Part shown: piece after piece, positions 1 to 9,743 of the stretch | Position numbering within the stretch: the first letter of the stretch is position 1 | Layout of the letters: the number at the start of each line of letters is the position of its first letter | DNA from: Amorphus orientalis | Lineage (GTDB): Bacteria; Pseudomonadota; Alphaproteobacteria; Rhizobiales; Amorphaceae | Assembly: GCF_030814015.1 (NCBI RefSeq) | Contig: NZ_JAUSUL010000001.1 | Span: forward strand, 1,330,001 to 1,394,000 | Length of the DNA: 64,000 bases | Direction: 5' to 3' | Made by a program: the position numbers and the translations under genes | The notes under the pieces: model-generated | Database searches by the model: none | Told to the model about the DNA's origin: nothing | The model's input: only the letters and a program-made list of their open reading frames with translations

Positions 1-1
1 G

Positions 2-385
2 GAGGCGGACCTCGTCACGACGGCAACCATGTCGGAGAAGCCGGTGCTGAAGGGCGAGCTGCTTCGGCCGGGCACCCATGTCGATCTGGTCGGCGCCTTC
101 ACGCCGACGATGCGCGAGGCCGACGACGCGGTCCTGACCCGCGGGCGGCTCTTCGTCGACTGCCGGAAGACGACCATCGGCGAAATCGGCGAACTGATCG
201 ATCCGATGGAGCGCGGCGTCATCTCCGAAGCGGACGTGATCGCGGACTATTTCGACCTGGCCGGGGGTGCGGCGGGGCGCGCCTCGGCCGACGAGATCAC
301 CGTGTGCAAGAACGGGGGCGGGGCGCATCTGGACCTGATGGTCGCGCGCCACGTGTTGGATCAGGGGGTCGGATCGGAGGTCTGA
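2..385 (+). CDS. Ornithine cyclodeaminase / mu-crystallin family protein, C-terminal part
   Basis: This is the 3' end of a gene entering from the left: the frame is open from base 2 and the codons before the first ATG (base 29) already read EADLVTTAT, a conserved stretch of the family, so that ATG is internal. Further motifs are PGTHVDLVGAF and CKNGGGAHLDLM, the latter near the C-terminus. The family comprises NAD(P)-dependent Rossmann-fold enzymes acting on cyclic or straight amino acids (ornithine cyclodeaminase, alanine dehydrogenase, ketimine reductase). The visible part is the end of the Rossmann domain and the return to the dimer domain, so substrate cannot be told. It converges on the acylphosphatase gene with only 14 bases between the stops. 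Family assignment is firm; specific activity is not. Confidence 0.85.
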   Translation, partial: EADLVTTATMSEKPVLKGELLRPGTHVDLVGAFTPTMREADDAVLTRGRLFVDCRKTTIGEIGELIDPMERGVISEADVIADYFDLAGGAAGRASADEITVCKNGGGAHLDLMVARHVLDQGVGSEV

Positions 386-399
386 GCCGACCGCTGCGG

Positions 400-681
400 T
401 CAGTTGGTGTCGAGAACCTCGAAGGGCGACGTCACCGGGTGGCGGCTTTCCTGAACATGGACGGAAGACACGCGGGCGCCGCGCGGGCCCTTGTGGCATT
501 CCCGCAGCACCTCTGCGACGACCTCGCTCGGGCCGGACAGCACCGCCTCGACCTCGCCGGTCAGCCGGTTCCGCACCCAGCCGCCGAGCTCGTAGGCGTC
601 GGCCAGCTGGGACAGCCAGGCCCGGTAGCCCACGCCCTGGACGACACCGGAAATGACGACATGCACGCTTCGGTCGCTCAT
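400..681 (-). CDS. acyP: Acylphosphatase
   Basis: A 93-residue protein of normal acylphosphatase length that hydrolyses the carboxyl-phosphate bond of acyl phosphates in the cytoplasm. The phosphate-binding loop and catalytic Arg lie in GVVQGVGYRAW (residues 12-22), and the catalytic Asn is in GGWVRN, followed by the family signature LTGEVEAVLSG. A strong ribosome binding site, GAGGAGG, lies a few bases before the ATG. It is downstream of pccA on the same strand after a gap of about 150 bases, so it could be cotranscribed. Acyl phosphates and acyl-CoA carboxylation are metabolically close, but a functional link is only inference. Confidence 0.93.
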   Translation of the reverse strand: MSDRSVHVVISGVVQGVGYRAWLSQLADAYELGGWVRNRLTGEVEAVLSGPSEVVAEVLRECHKGPRGARVSSVHVQESRHPVTSPFEVLDTN

Positions 682-827
682 GGCAGCCTCCTCGGGCTCT
701 TGAGCATGTCCCTTTCAAGCTGAAGCAGCTTGAACGGCGTTCGGTGTCCGGGCCTGCGTGGCAGACGATGGCGATCCGTACCGCGCCGCCGTCTTCAAGC
801 AGGGGATCGGGGAGTGTCGGAACAACC

Positions 828-2849
<2,022 letters not shown>

Positions 2850-3026
2850 CGCTCAGCCTTCCCGTCCCAGAGCCGGTCCCGCGATGCCGACGACCATCGG
2901 CCCACCCCTCCCCGGCGCATGATATTTGTTCACGCCACGTCGCTATACGAAACCGCCGGATTGGACAATGTGTTCGAGGCCGGGCCGCAAGGCGCTCGGT
3001 CGACGGATGCTGCGAGAGAGGATGCG

Positions 3027-3377
3027 ATGATTGGCGCGCTCGTCGTTCTGCTTGGATGCCAACTTGCCGGAGAGATCGTCGTCCGGCTTCTCGGCCTCCC
3101 GCTTCCCGGTCCCGTTGTCGGAGCGGCGCTTCTGGCCGCGTGGCTCCTGTGGCGCGGCATTCCGGATTTCCTGCCGCCGGTCGCCCATGGTGTGCTGCGC
3201 AACCTGTCGCTGCTGTTCGTGCCGGCGGCCGTCGGCGTCGTCCAGTACGGGCCGGTGCTTGCGGAGTACGGCGCGGCGCTGGCAATCACGCTGGTGATTT
3301 CCATTGTGCTGGCGCTGTCGGCGACGGCGATCGCCTTCCGTCTTCTCGTCCGGCTGTCGCAGAGGGGCGACGATTGA
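3027..3377 (+). CDS. CidA/LrgA family membrane protein
   Basis: A 116-residue integral membrane protein with four hydrophobic segments and the family pattern VLLGCQLAGEIVVRLLGLPLPGPVVG near the N-terminus, a Pro/Gly-rich first loop, and LSLLFVPAAVGV before the third segment. The start is the ATG preceded by GAGAGAGG; the reading frame is open much further upstream, but that stretch lies opposite pccA and is a shadow. CidA/LrgA proteins work with LrgB partners in holin-like control of murein hydrolases or export of small carboxylates such as pyruvate or glycolate. The next gene encodes that partner and overlaps by one base, so the two are translationally coupled. Confidence 0.88.
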   Translation: MIGALVVLLGCQLAGEIVVRLLGLPLPGPVVGAALLAAWLLWRGIPDFLPPVAHGVLRNLSLLFVPAAVGVVQYGPVLAEYGAALAITLVISIVLALSATAIAFRLLVRLSQRGDD

Positions 3378-4090
3378 TGCCGGTGGAAAGCCTCTGGGTC
3401 TATCTGGCCGAACGGCCGCTCCTGTGGCTGACGGTCACGCTCGCCGCCTATCTCGCGGCCGACCGGACCGCCGCCCGGTTCGACTACGCACCGCTGGTCA
3501 ATCCGGTCGTGCTGGCGTCCGTCCTCATCGTGATCTGCCTCAAGCTCACCGGCACATCCTTCCCGGTCTATTTCGAGGGGGCGCAGTTCGTGCATTTCCT
3601 GCTCGGTCCGGCGACGGTCGCGCTGGCCGTTCCGTTCGTGGAGAATATCGGGCAGGTCCGTCGCGCGATCGTGCCGCTTGTTGGCGCGCTGGTCGCCGGG
3701 TCCCTGGTGGCGGTGGGGTCGGCGCTGGCGATCGGCTACGCCCTCGGCCTGCCCACCGACATCCTGATGACGCTGGCGCCGAAATCGGTGACCACGCCGA
3801 TTGCCATGGGCATCGCCGAGCGCCTCGGCGGGATCGCGAGCCTGGCGGCCGTCCTGGTCATCACGACAGGGGTTTTGGGGGCGATCGTGCTGACGCCGCT
3901 GATGCGGATCGTCCGGGTGGACGACGAGCGCGCGGCGGGGCTTGCAGCCGGCGTCTGCGCCCACGGCATCGGCACGGCGCGCGCCTTCCAGATCTCGTCG
4001 CTCGCCGGGACCTTCGCCGGCCTTGGGATGGGTCTCAACGGCGTTCTGACGGCGGTCACGGTGCCGCTGCTGGCGCTTCTGCTGACCTGA
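3377..4090 (+). CDS. LrgB family membrane protein
   Basis: A 237-residue polytopic membrane protein of the LrgB/CidB family. Diagnostic stretches are LAPKSVTTPIAMGIAERLGG in the centre and the conserved HGIGTARAFQ segment near the C-terminus. The stop and start codons of lrgA-like and this gene share a base (TGATG). Family members form the partner of LrgA-type proteins; characterised pairs act as antiholin/holin-like systems in Firmicutes and as glycolate/glycerate carriers in plastids, so a carboxylate transport role is as likely as a lysis role here. No two-component regulator (LytSR type) is adjacent. Confidence 0.9.
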   Translation: MPVESLWVYLAERPLLWLTVTLAAYLAADRTAARFDYAPLVNPVVLASVLIVICLKLTGTSFPVYFEGAQFVHFLLGPATVALAVPFVENIGQVRRAIVPLVGALVAGSLVAVGSALAIGYALGLPTDILMTLAPKSVTTPIAMGIAERLGGIASLAAVLVITTGVLGAIVLTPLMRIVRVDDERAAGLAAGVCAHGIGTARAFQISSLAGTFAGLGMGLNGVLTAVTVPLLALLLT

Positions 4091-4231
4091 TCGACCGCAC
4101 AGCGCGGCGTTCGAACCCGTCAGAAACCGTGGTGTTGGGACAGTTGCCAACGGCCGCCGTCGGTGCAACCGTCCGGGGCGATCGCCCCTCTGGCCGGTTC
4201 AGGCAAGATCGATCTGGAGATACGACGACCC

Positions 4232-5329
4232 ATGGTGAAACCGGAACGCGTGCTCGTGGTCGGGGCCGGCCCGGTCGGGCTGGCGGCCGCACTGGCCCTC
4301 CATCATTCCGGCTTCGACGTCCGCATCGTCGATCAGTCCTCCGGACCCAGCCGGGAGTCCCGGGCCGTCGCCGTCAACGCGCGCACTCTGGATCTCCTTG
4401 ACCACTTCGGGGTCGCCGCCGACCTGATCGATGCCGGGGTCGCCCTGAACGGCGTGTCCGTGGTGTCCCAGGGTACGCCCGTGGCGCAGGTCGACATGCG
4501 CCGGCTCGACCACGCGTTCAACTTCATGCTGGGGCTTCCGCAGAGCAGCACCGAAGCCATCCTTGCCGACCATCTCGCCATGGACGAGGTGGCGATCGAG
4601 CGGGGCGTGCGTGTGCTCGAACTCTATCAGGACGCGTCCCGGGTCCACGTCGCCTTCCGCGCGGACCATGACCGGCAGGAGGAGGTGTTCGACTGGGTGA
4701 TCGGCGCCGATGGCGCCCACTCCACGGTGCGCTCGGCCCTGGCGCTGGACTTCGAAGGAGCGGCCTACCCGTTCAGCTGGTCGCTTGCGGATGTGGAGAT
4801 CGATGGGGCGGTGTCGATGGAGTGGGGCGAGCTGCGGCTCGACCCGGGGCGCCCGATCCTGTTCCGGATCCCCATCGCTTCCGGCCGGCACCGGCTCATC
4901 TCCAACGATCCCAACGTGCTCGATCTGTGCCCGCGCAGCTGGCACCTGGGCGCGCTGCACTGGACCTCGGACTTCACCGTCAGCCACCGCCATGTGCCGC
5001 GCCAGGGATCCGGGCGCGTCTGGCTGGCAGGCGACGCGGCCCACATCCATTCGCCCGCCGGCGGCCGCGGCATGAATCTCGGTATCGAGGATGCGGTAAC
5101 CTTCGCCCGCTTCCTGCGGGCGGGACGGGTCGACGACTGGGCGCGATGGCGCTGGCGCAAGGCGGCGACCGTGGTCAAGGAAAGCGACCGGCTTCAAAAA
5201 TTCGCCACCGCCCGCAACCCGCTGGTCCGCACGCTGGGACCGCGGCTTGCCGGCATCGCGCTCAAGGTCCCGCCCATCCATCGCCGCTTCGCGGCCCGAA
5301 ACGCCGGCCTGTTCGACCTGAAGCCCTGA
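4232..5329 (+). CDS. FAD-dependent monooxygenase (UbiH/PheA type)
   Basis: A 365-residue flavoprotein hydroxylase. The N-terminal dinucleotide fold shows VVGAGPVGLAAALALHHSGF followed by the acidic end of strand 2 (RIVD), the middle carries the DG motif GADGAHSTVR, and the third FAD motif is LAGDAAHIHSPAGGRGMNLG. Substrates of this class are usually phenols or quinone precursors hydroxylated with O2 and NAD(P)H. The ATG chosen is just before the first beta strand and has GGAG 13 bases upstream; an open extension upstream lacks family similarity. It is somewhat short for the family because the C-terminal region after the GD motif is compact. It converges on an MFS exporter; substrate unknown. 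Confidence 0.87.
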   Translation: MVKPERVLVVGAGPVGLAAALALHHSGFDVRIVDQSSGPSRESRAVAVNARTLDLLDHFGVAADLIDAGVALNGVSVVSQGTPVAQVDMRRLDHAFNFMLGLPQSSTEAILADHLAMDEVAIERGVRVLELYQDASRVHVAFRADHDRQEEVFDWVIGADGAHSTVRSALALDFEGAAYPFSWSLADVEIDGAVSMEWGELRLDPGRPILFRIPIASGRHRLISNDPNVLDLCPRSWHLGALHWTSDFTVSHRHVPRQGSGRVWLAGDAAHIHSPAGGRGMNLGIEDAVTFARFLRAGRVDDWARWRWRKAATVVKESDRLQKFATARNPLVRTLGPRLAGIALKVPPIHRRFAARNAGLFDLKP

Positions 5330-5387
5330 CCAGCGGCGATGCCCGCGGCGCGGGAGGGCGCTGCTTCGTTCCGGGGAAAACCAGAGA

Positions 5388-6902
5388 TCAGACGTCGCCG
5401 GCAGGGCCGGGATCCGGCCGGCCCCGCAGAGGCCTTTCCTCGTGCAGGATCATGAGGACGAAGGCGATGAGAAGGTTCGCGACGGCTGCGATCAGGATCC
5501 AGCGGAAGCCTTGCCCCAGGCCGGGCGCGTCCCCGATATGGGCCCCCAGATCTTCCAGACCGCCGCCCGGGGTGCCGGCGTCCATCAACAGGATGGCGCC
5601 GAACAGGGCGGCCAGGACAGCGCCCCCGAATTGCCGGAAAAACGAAATCACCGCAGTGACCGTGCCCGTCTGGTGGGGCTGAACAGCGTTCTGGACGGAG
5701 ACGGTGGTGATGGGCAACGTCGTTCCGATCCCCAGGCTGACCAGGCCGAAACAGATCGCCAGGCTGACATTGGACAGATGCTCGAAGCCGGCAGCCAAAA
5801 CGGTCGTTGCCGCCGCCGCCCAGCCCAGCCCGATCACGCAGACGCGCTTGTAGCGTTCGAGCCGGTACATCGCCTGACCGCCGACGGTCGCGCCGATCAC
5901 GGTTCCGATCATGAAGGGAATGACCGCAAATCCCGACTGGCTGGCGGAATAGCCGCGCAGCGTCTCGAACAGGAGCGGGACCACCACGGTCAGGCCGATG
6001 AACGTGCCCATGGAGAAGAACGCCGCGAGCACGCCGGTCGCCACCACCGGGTTCCTGAGGATCTGCAGCGGGATCAGCGGTTCCGCGGCGAGCCGCAGGC
6101 GCACCAGAAAAAGCGCCCACAGCGCTGCGGCCGCGACGATCAGGACAAGCGTGGGCGTCGCCAGCCAGCCGAATGCGTTGCCGGCCCAGGTGAGCGGCAG
6201 CAGGGCGGCGACGGTGGCCGCGATCATCAGCGTCGCTCCGATCAGGTCGAGCCGGTGCGGCCATTCGTGGCGCGGCAGACGGCGCAGGGCGGGCCAGCCG
6301 ACGGCGACGGACAGGGCCGCGAAGGGAAGGTTGATCCAGAAGATCAGCGACCAGTGAAAGAAGTCGGCCAGGGTTCCGCCGATCACCGGTCCGGCGAGGC
6401 TGGACAGGGTGAACACGGTGGCGATGTACCCTTGATACTTGCCGCGCTCGCGGGCCGGGATGACGTCGGCGATCACCGTCATCGGCAGGACCATGAGGCC
6501 GCCCGCGCCGAGCCCCTGCACGCCACGGGCGATCACCAGGACGAGCATGGATGGGGCAAGCGCGCACATCACCGAGCCGATCGTGAACACGAACAGGGCG
6601 AGGTAGAGCGCGAACCGCCGGCCCTTGATGTCGGCCAGCTTGCCGTAGAGCGGCGCCGTCGCCGTGGCGGTCAGGAGATAGGCGGTCACCACCCAGGAGA
6701 GGTAGCCGCCGTCGCCCAGATCAGCGGCGATCGTGGGCAGGGCCGTGACGATCACGGTCTGGTCGAGGGCGGCGACGAACAGGGCCAGCATGATGCCGAC
6801 CAGAATCAGGACCAGTTCGCGGCCGCGCGGCATCGCGTCGGTCGGGTGACCGGGATGGGGATCGGTCGGCCGCAGGGCCGGCGACGGATCGCTGCCGCTC
6901 AT
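5388..6902 (-). CDS. MFS transporter, DHA2 (EmrB/QacA) drug:H+ antiporter family
   Basis: A 504-residue protein with about 14 hydrophobic segments. The first carries the DHA2 motif ALDQTVIVTALPTIAADLG, followed by WVVTAYLLT and the loop motif GKLADIKGRR, and ARGVQGLGAGGL in segment 4, all hallmarks of 14-TMS proton-coupled multidrug exporters. The first 25 residues are polar and Pro-rich and probably cytoplasmic. GGAGGC precedes the ATG at good distance. The gene is single, with no TetR or MarR regulator beside it and no EmrA-type membrane fusion partner, so it likely exports to the periplasm. Substrate cannot be predicted. Confidence 0.9.
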   Translation of the reverse strand: MSGSDPSPALRPTDPHPGHPTDAMPRGRELVLILVGIMLALFVAALDQTVIVTALPTIAADLGDGGYLSWVVTAYLLTATATAPLYGKLADIKGRRFALYLALFVFTIGSVMCALAPSMLVLVIARGVQGLGAGGLMVLPMTVIADVIPARERGKYQGYIATVFTLSSLAGPVIGGTLADFFHWSLIFWINLPFAALSVAVGWPALRRLPRHEWPHRLDLIGATLMIAATVAALLPLTWAGNAFGWLATPTLVLIVAAAALWALFLVRLRLAAEPLIPLQILRNPVVATGVLAAFFSMGTFIGLTVVVPLLFETLRGYSASQSGFAVIPFMIGTVIGATVGGQAMYRLERYKRVCVIGLGWAAAATTVLAAGFEHLSNVSLAICFGLVSLGIGTTLPITTVSVQNAVQPHQTGTVTAVISFFRQFGGAVLAALFGAILLMDAGTPGGGLEDLGAHIGDAPGLGQGFRWILIAAVANLLIAFVLMILHEERPLRGRPDPGPAGDV

Positions 6903-7211
6903 CGGCTGCCTCCATGGCGGGAGTCTCGAGCATGGCCCGTCCGGGCCGAACCGGCCTGACGGACAAAACGGCTCGAGCGAAAGACGCGGGGGTCGTTTCC
7001 GGTCGATTGCGTGGGCCCACCCAATCGCGGACGTTCATCCGGTTTAGCCGATGGAGCGGCCTGGTGCACGCCGAACCTTCCCGGTACGGCGACGCGCAGA
7101 GGCTTCGGGCGTCGATTGATCGGGGAGGACGTGCGCGAGCGCCTTGACAGGTGCCGGGCGTGCACCCTAGATGCGGCCAGCTTGCGCGCGGCGATCGCCC
7201 GCGGAAGCCCC

Positions 7212-7287
7212 GGGGCCGTAGCTCAGATGGGAGAGCGCTGCAATCGCACTGCAGAGGTCAGGGGTTCGATTCCCCTCGGCTCCACCA
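7212..7287 (+). tRNA. tRNA-Ala (anticodon CGC)
   Basis: A complete 76-base cloverleaf with encoded CCA. The acceptor stem pairs GGGGCCG with CGGCTCC and contains the G3-U70 wobble pair that identifies alanine tRNAs. The anticodon stem CTGCA/TGCAG encloses the loop ATCGCAC, giving anticodon CGC for codon GCG. The T arm is AGGGG-TTCGATT-CCCCT. It is followed within 60 bases by an integrase fragment, so its 3' end is a likely integration site of a mobile element. Confidence 0.96.
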
Positions 7288-7347
7288 ACCCCTCCAGAAT
7301 TCCCGGCTCGCCTGAAGCCGCTGAATTCAAAAGCCAATTTCTTCCGC

Positions 7348-7614
7348 GTGCTACACAGACGTGTTGCACGTGAAGGATGGCTGAAGTGGGTAAACTTTCG
7401 GGGGCTCGTGCTCTGCAATCGCACCTACTATTACCGGACACGCATTCCGGATCTCGTTGAGCACTTCGGGCGCAAGGAATTGTCCGTCAGCCTGGTGGCT
7501 CGCATCAAGGCCGAAACACCGATCGGCCATTTTGGGACGGGTGACTTAGAAATCACTCTCAAGAACCATGACGACTTCGAGCGCACCAAGCCGCTGTTCG
7601 TCCGATCCTGCTAG
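7348..7614 (+). pseudogene. Tyrosine recombinase (integrase) N-terminal fragment
   Basis: An 88-residue open frame beginning at a GTG. The segment TYYYRTRIPDLVEHFGRKEL followed by SVSL resembles the N-terminal DUF6538/SAM-like arm of phage and island integrases, whose usual pattern is YYFRRRIP...LRR.FG+REL..SL. The catalytic domain (R, H-x-x-R, Y) is absent: the frame stops and no continuation is seen downstream. Its position directly after a tRNA 3' end is typical of an integrase. I read it as the remains of the element's recombinase; the similarity is short, so confidence is moderate. Base composition is visibly less G+C-rich than the flanking genes. Confidence 0.5.
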
Positions 7615-7622
7615 GGCTCCTG

Positions 7623-7700
7623 ATGTCCAACGAACAGCTTGTCGCCAAGGTCTGGAACTACGCGCATGTCCTTATCGCGGGCACGCACATTGACTGCTGA
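7623..7700 (+). pseudogene. hsdM 5' stub (type I restriction-modification methyltransferase), copy 1
   Basis: A 25-codon frame reading MSNEQLVAKVWNYAHVL and then diverging to IAGTHIDC before a stop. The first 17 residues match the usual start of type I modification subunits (pattern MS..QLVAKVWNYAHVLRDDGVSYGDYVEQ). The remainder of the gene is missing: the homology breaks off in the middle of the first helix. A second stub with the same start is found after the DUF262 gene. Broken gene, not expected to function. Confidence 0.55.
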
Positions 7701-7747
7701 ATCAATTTGGAGCAGTCCGCCTACTGAATACGAGGGGGGAGAACAAA

Positions 7748-9475
7748 ATGCAGGATCTTGCCAATCTGCGCATTGAGGCCGCACACAAGACGGTCGCTGA
7801 TGTATTTTCCGACCAGTACGCATTCAGCGTTCCCGCTTATCAGCGCCCATACGCGTGGGAGAGCCAGCAGGTTGAAGAATTGCTGGCGGATTTGAAGGAC
7901 GCAATGGCGCCTCGATCCCGCACAGAAGGGTTTTACTTCCTCGGAAGCATCGTGCTGGTGAAACAGCACGGAAGCCCGGAAGCGCGCGTTGTTGACGGAC
8001 AACAGCGGCTCACAACGCTAACGATGCTTTTCAGTGCGATCCGGGATCTGACCGACGACGTGCAAACCCGGATGAAGCGTGAGCGCTTCATCAAACAGGC
8101 TGCAGATAGTGATCTTGGACTGAAGGAAAAACTTCGCCTTCAGCTTCGCAGGAAGGACCAAGGCTTTTTCGAGAAGCATGTCCAAACCTGCAACGCGACT
8201 TTGAGTTTGCCTGCACTCGATGGGCTTTCCGGCAGCAAGGCCAGGATTGTCGAGAACGCCACCCTTATTCGCGAACGTCTTATTGAAATGGGTGAGGCAG
8301 GTCGTAGCGAGCTCGTGCGTTTCCTTCTCCAGAACTGTTATCTCGTTGTCGTTGAGGTTCCCACCGACACTGCGGCGCGTCGCATCTTCACAGTGCTGAA
8401 CGCTCGCGGACTGGACCTGACTGCGACCGATATCCTCAAGGCCGATCTTTTGGAAAGGGCCGGTGAGGATAAAGAAGAAGCGATCTCGGAGCGCTGGGAG
8501 GACATCGAGAATGCACTTGGGCGCGATCGCTTCAGTGACCTATTCGTGCACGTCCGAATGATTTTTGAACGCGAGAAGCCGCGTGCCGCACTGGAAACAG
8601 GCTTTCCTGAGCAAGTCCCTATTTTTCGGGAAAAGCCTGACGCATTCATTAGCGAAATTCTCGAGCCTTTTTCAGATGCCTTCATACTTTCCACAAATGA
8701 CGCAGACCTGCGCAAGCTATACGGGCCAAAGACAGCCGACCTCGTACGATCGCTCAATCGGCTCGACAACAAGGACTGGCTTCCTCCTCTTCTATTATGC
8801 CTCCGACAGAGCGCAGAAGGCAGACGTGAGGATGTGCAGGAGATCGTCTTCAAGCTGGAGAGGCTTTCCTACTATCTTTTTCTCATCCGGGCCGATGTAA
8901 ACGCGCGGATGGCACGCTATGCGGACGTCCTCTATATGCTGGAACCCAGCGGCACCAAAAGCAGGGATCGGTCCGAGGGGCTGGACCTAAGCGAAGCCGA
9001 GGCGCGACATTTCTTCTCGGCGCTCGACGGGCCAATCTACTTGGCTTCGCGCGTTGTGAAGCCACTTTTGTTGCGACTTGAGCAAGCCTCGACCGATGGA
9101 TCTGCAACCTACGACTACCCGACAATTACGGTCGAACACGTGTGCCCGCAGACAGTTTCGGGTGGCTCCCAATGGCACCACTGGTTTCCGGATCAGGAAG
9201 AGCACAGTGAGCTTGTGCACAAGCTCGGCAATCTTGTGCTTCTCACTCATCGAAAGAATGGGGCCGCCAAAAACTACGACTTCGACAAGAAAAAAAATAC
9301 GTACTTCGCTCCGGACGACACTTGCGCGTTCGTCCTCACCGCAGAGGTGCGGAACGCACCGAGCTGGACGCCTACCGACTTGCGCGCTCGCCAACGGACC
9401 GTCCTAGAACGCCTCGCGAAATCATGGCGACTGACCGAGTATTTTCAGGCTTGGCAACAAGTGGCCTTATCATGA
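7748..9475 (+). CDS. DUF262 + DUF1524 (GmrSD-like) putative restriction endonuclease
   Basis: A 575-residue protein with an N-terminal DUF262 domain (VPAYQRPYAWE around residue 30, then YFLGSIVL and the nucleotide-binding core VVDGQQRLTTLTML near 80-95) and a C-terminal DUF1524 His-Me finger domain (TVEHVCPQ, then LGNLVLLTHRKN and NYDFDKKK around 455-515). Fused GmrS/GmrD architecture; characterised members are nucleotide-dependent type IV enzymes cutting phage DNA with modified bases, and others travel with type I R-M genes. Start supported by GGGGGGAGA before the ATG. The frame is complete and intact. Base and codon use are clearly less G+C-rich than neighbours, indicating transfer. The next frame, an hsdM stub, overlaps its stop by four bases (ATGA), so it was once cotranscribed with hsdM. 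Confidence 0.85.
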   Translation: MQDLANLRIEAAHKTVADVFSDQYAFSVPAYQRPYAWESQQVEELLADLKDAMAPRSRTEGFYFLGSIVLVKQHGSPEARVVDGQQRLTTLTMLFSAIRDLTDDVQTRMKRERFIKQAADSDLGLKEKLRLQLRRKDQGFFEKHVQTCNATLSLPALDGLSGSKARIVENATLIRERLIEMGEAGRSELVRFLLQNCYLVVVEVPTDTAARRIFTVLNARGLDLTATDILKADLLERAGEDKEEAISERWEDIENALGRDRFSDLFVHVRMIFEREKPRAALETGFPEQVPIFREKPDAFISEILEPFSDAFILSTNDADLRKLYGPKTADLVRSLNRLDNKDWLPPLLLCLRQSAEGRREDVQEIVFKLERLSYYLFLIRADVNARMARYADVLYMLEPSGTKSRDRSEGLDLSEAEARHFFSALDGPIYLASRVVKPLLLRLEQASTDGSATYDYPTITVEHVCPQTVSGGSQWHHWFPDQEEHSELVHKLGNLVLLTHRKNGAAKNYDFDKKKNTYFAPDDTCAFVLTAEVRNAPSWTPTDLRARQRTVLERLAKSWRLTEYFQAWQQVALS

Positions 9476-9573
9476 GCAACACACGGCTGGTCGCCAAGGT
9501 TTGGAACGATGCCTATGTCCTGCGCGACCAGGGGGCCTCATAAGGCGACTATGTCGAGCTGATCACCTATATC
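9472..9573 (+). pseudogene. hsdM 5' stub, copy 2, with in-frame TAA
   Basis: Starts in an ATGA overlap with the DUF262 gene and reads MSNTRLVAKVWNDAYVLRDQ, GAS, a TAA stop, then in the same frame GDYVELITYI. Aligned to the canonical type I M-subunit start (..VLRDDGVSYGDYVEQLTYLLFL), the TAA stands exactly where a Tyr codon (TAT/TAC) is expected, so this is a nonsense mutation in a formerly good gene. Similarity ends at base 9573; no methylase motif (NPPY) or specificity subunit follows. The gene is therefore both truncated and stopped. Confidence 0.65.
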
Positions 9574-9743
9574 TGCGGCTCCCCGAAACCGCGATGTCGC
9601 CGGAGGTGTTGGCTCGATGACCGGTGATCGCCAACTGAACTCCGGCCGGTCGGCCCGGCCCGCAGCCTTCCGGGATGCTGACGGGCGGAGGTGCGGACGA
9701 AGCTCGCTCGCCCGCCACCTTCGAGCTTTCTGCCGCCTACGGG

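Noticed and set aside
4163-4231. Longer N-terminus for the flavin monooxygenase
   Set aside because: The added 23 residues precede the expected first beta strand and have no ribosome binding site.
9576-9582. CGGCTCC as a possible attachment-site copy of the tRNA-Ala 3' end
   Set aside because: Only seven bases are shared with the tRNA end, although they lie at the hsdM breakpoint; too short to call an att site.
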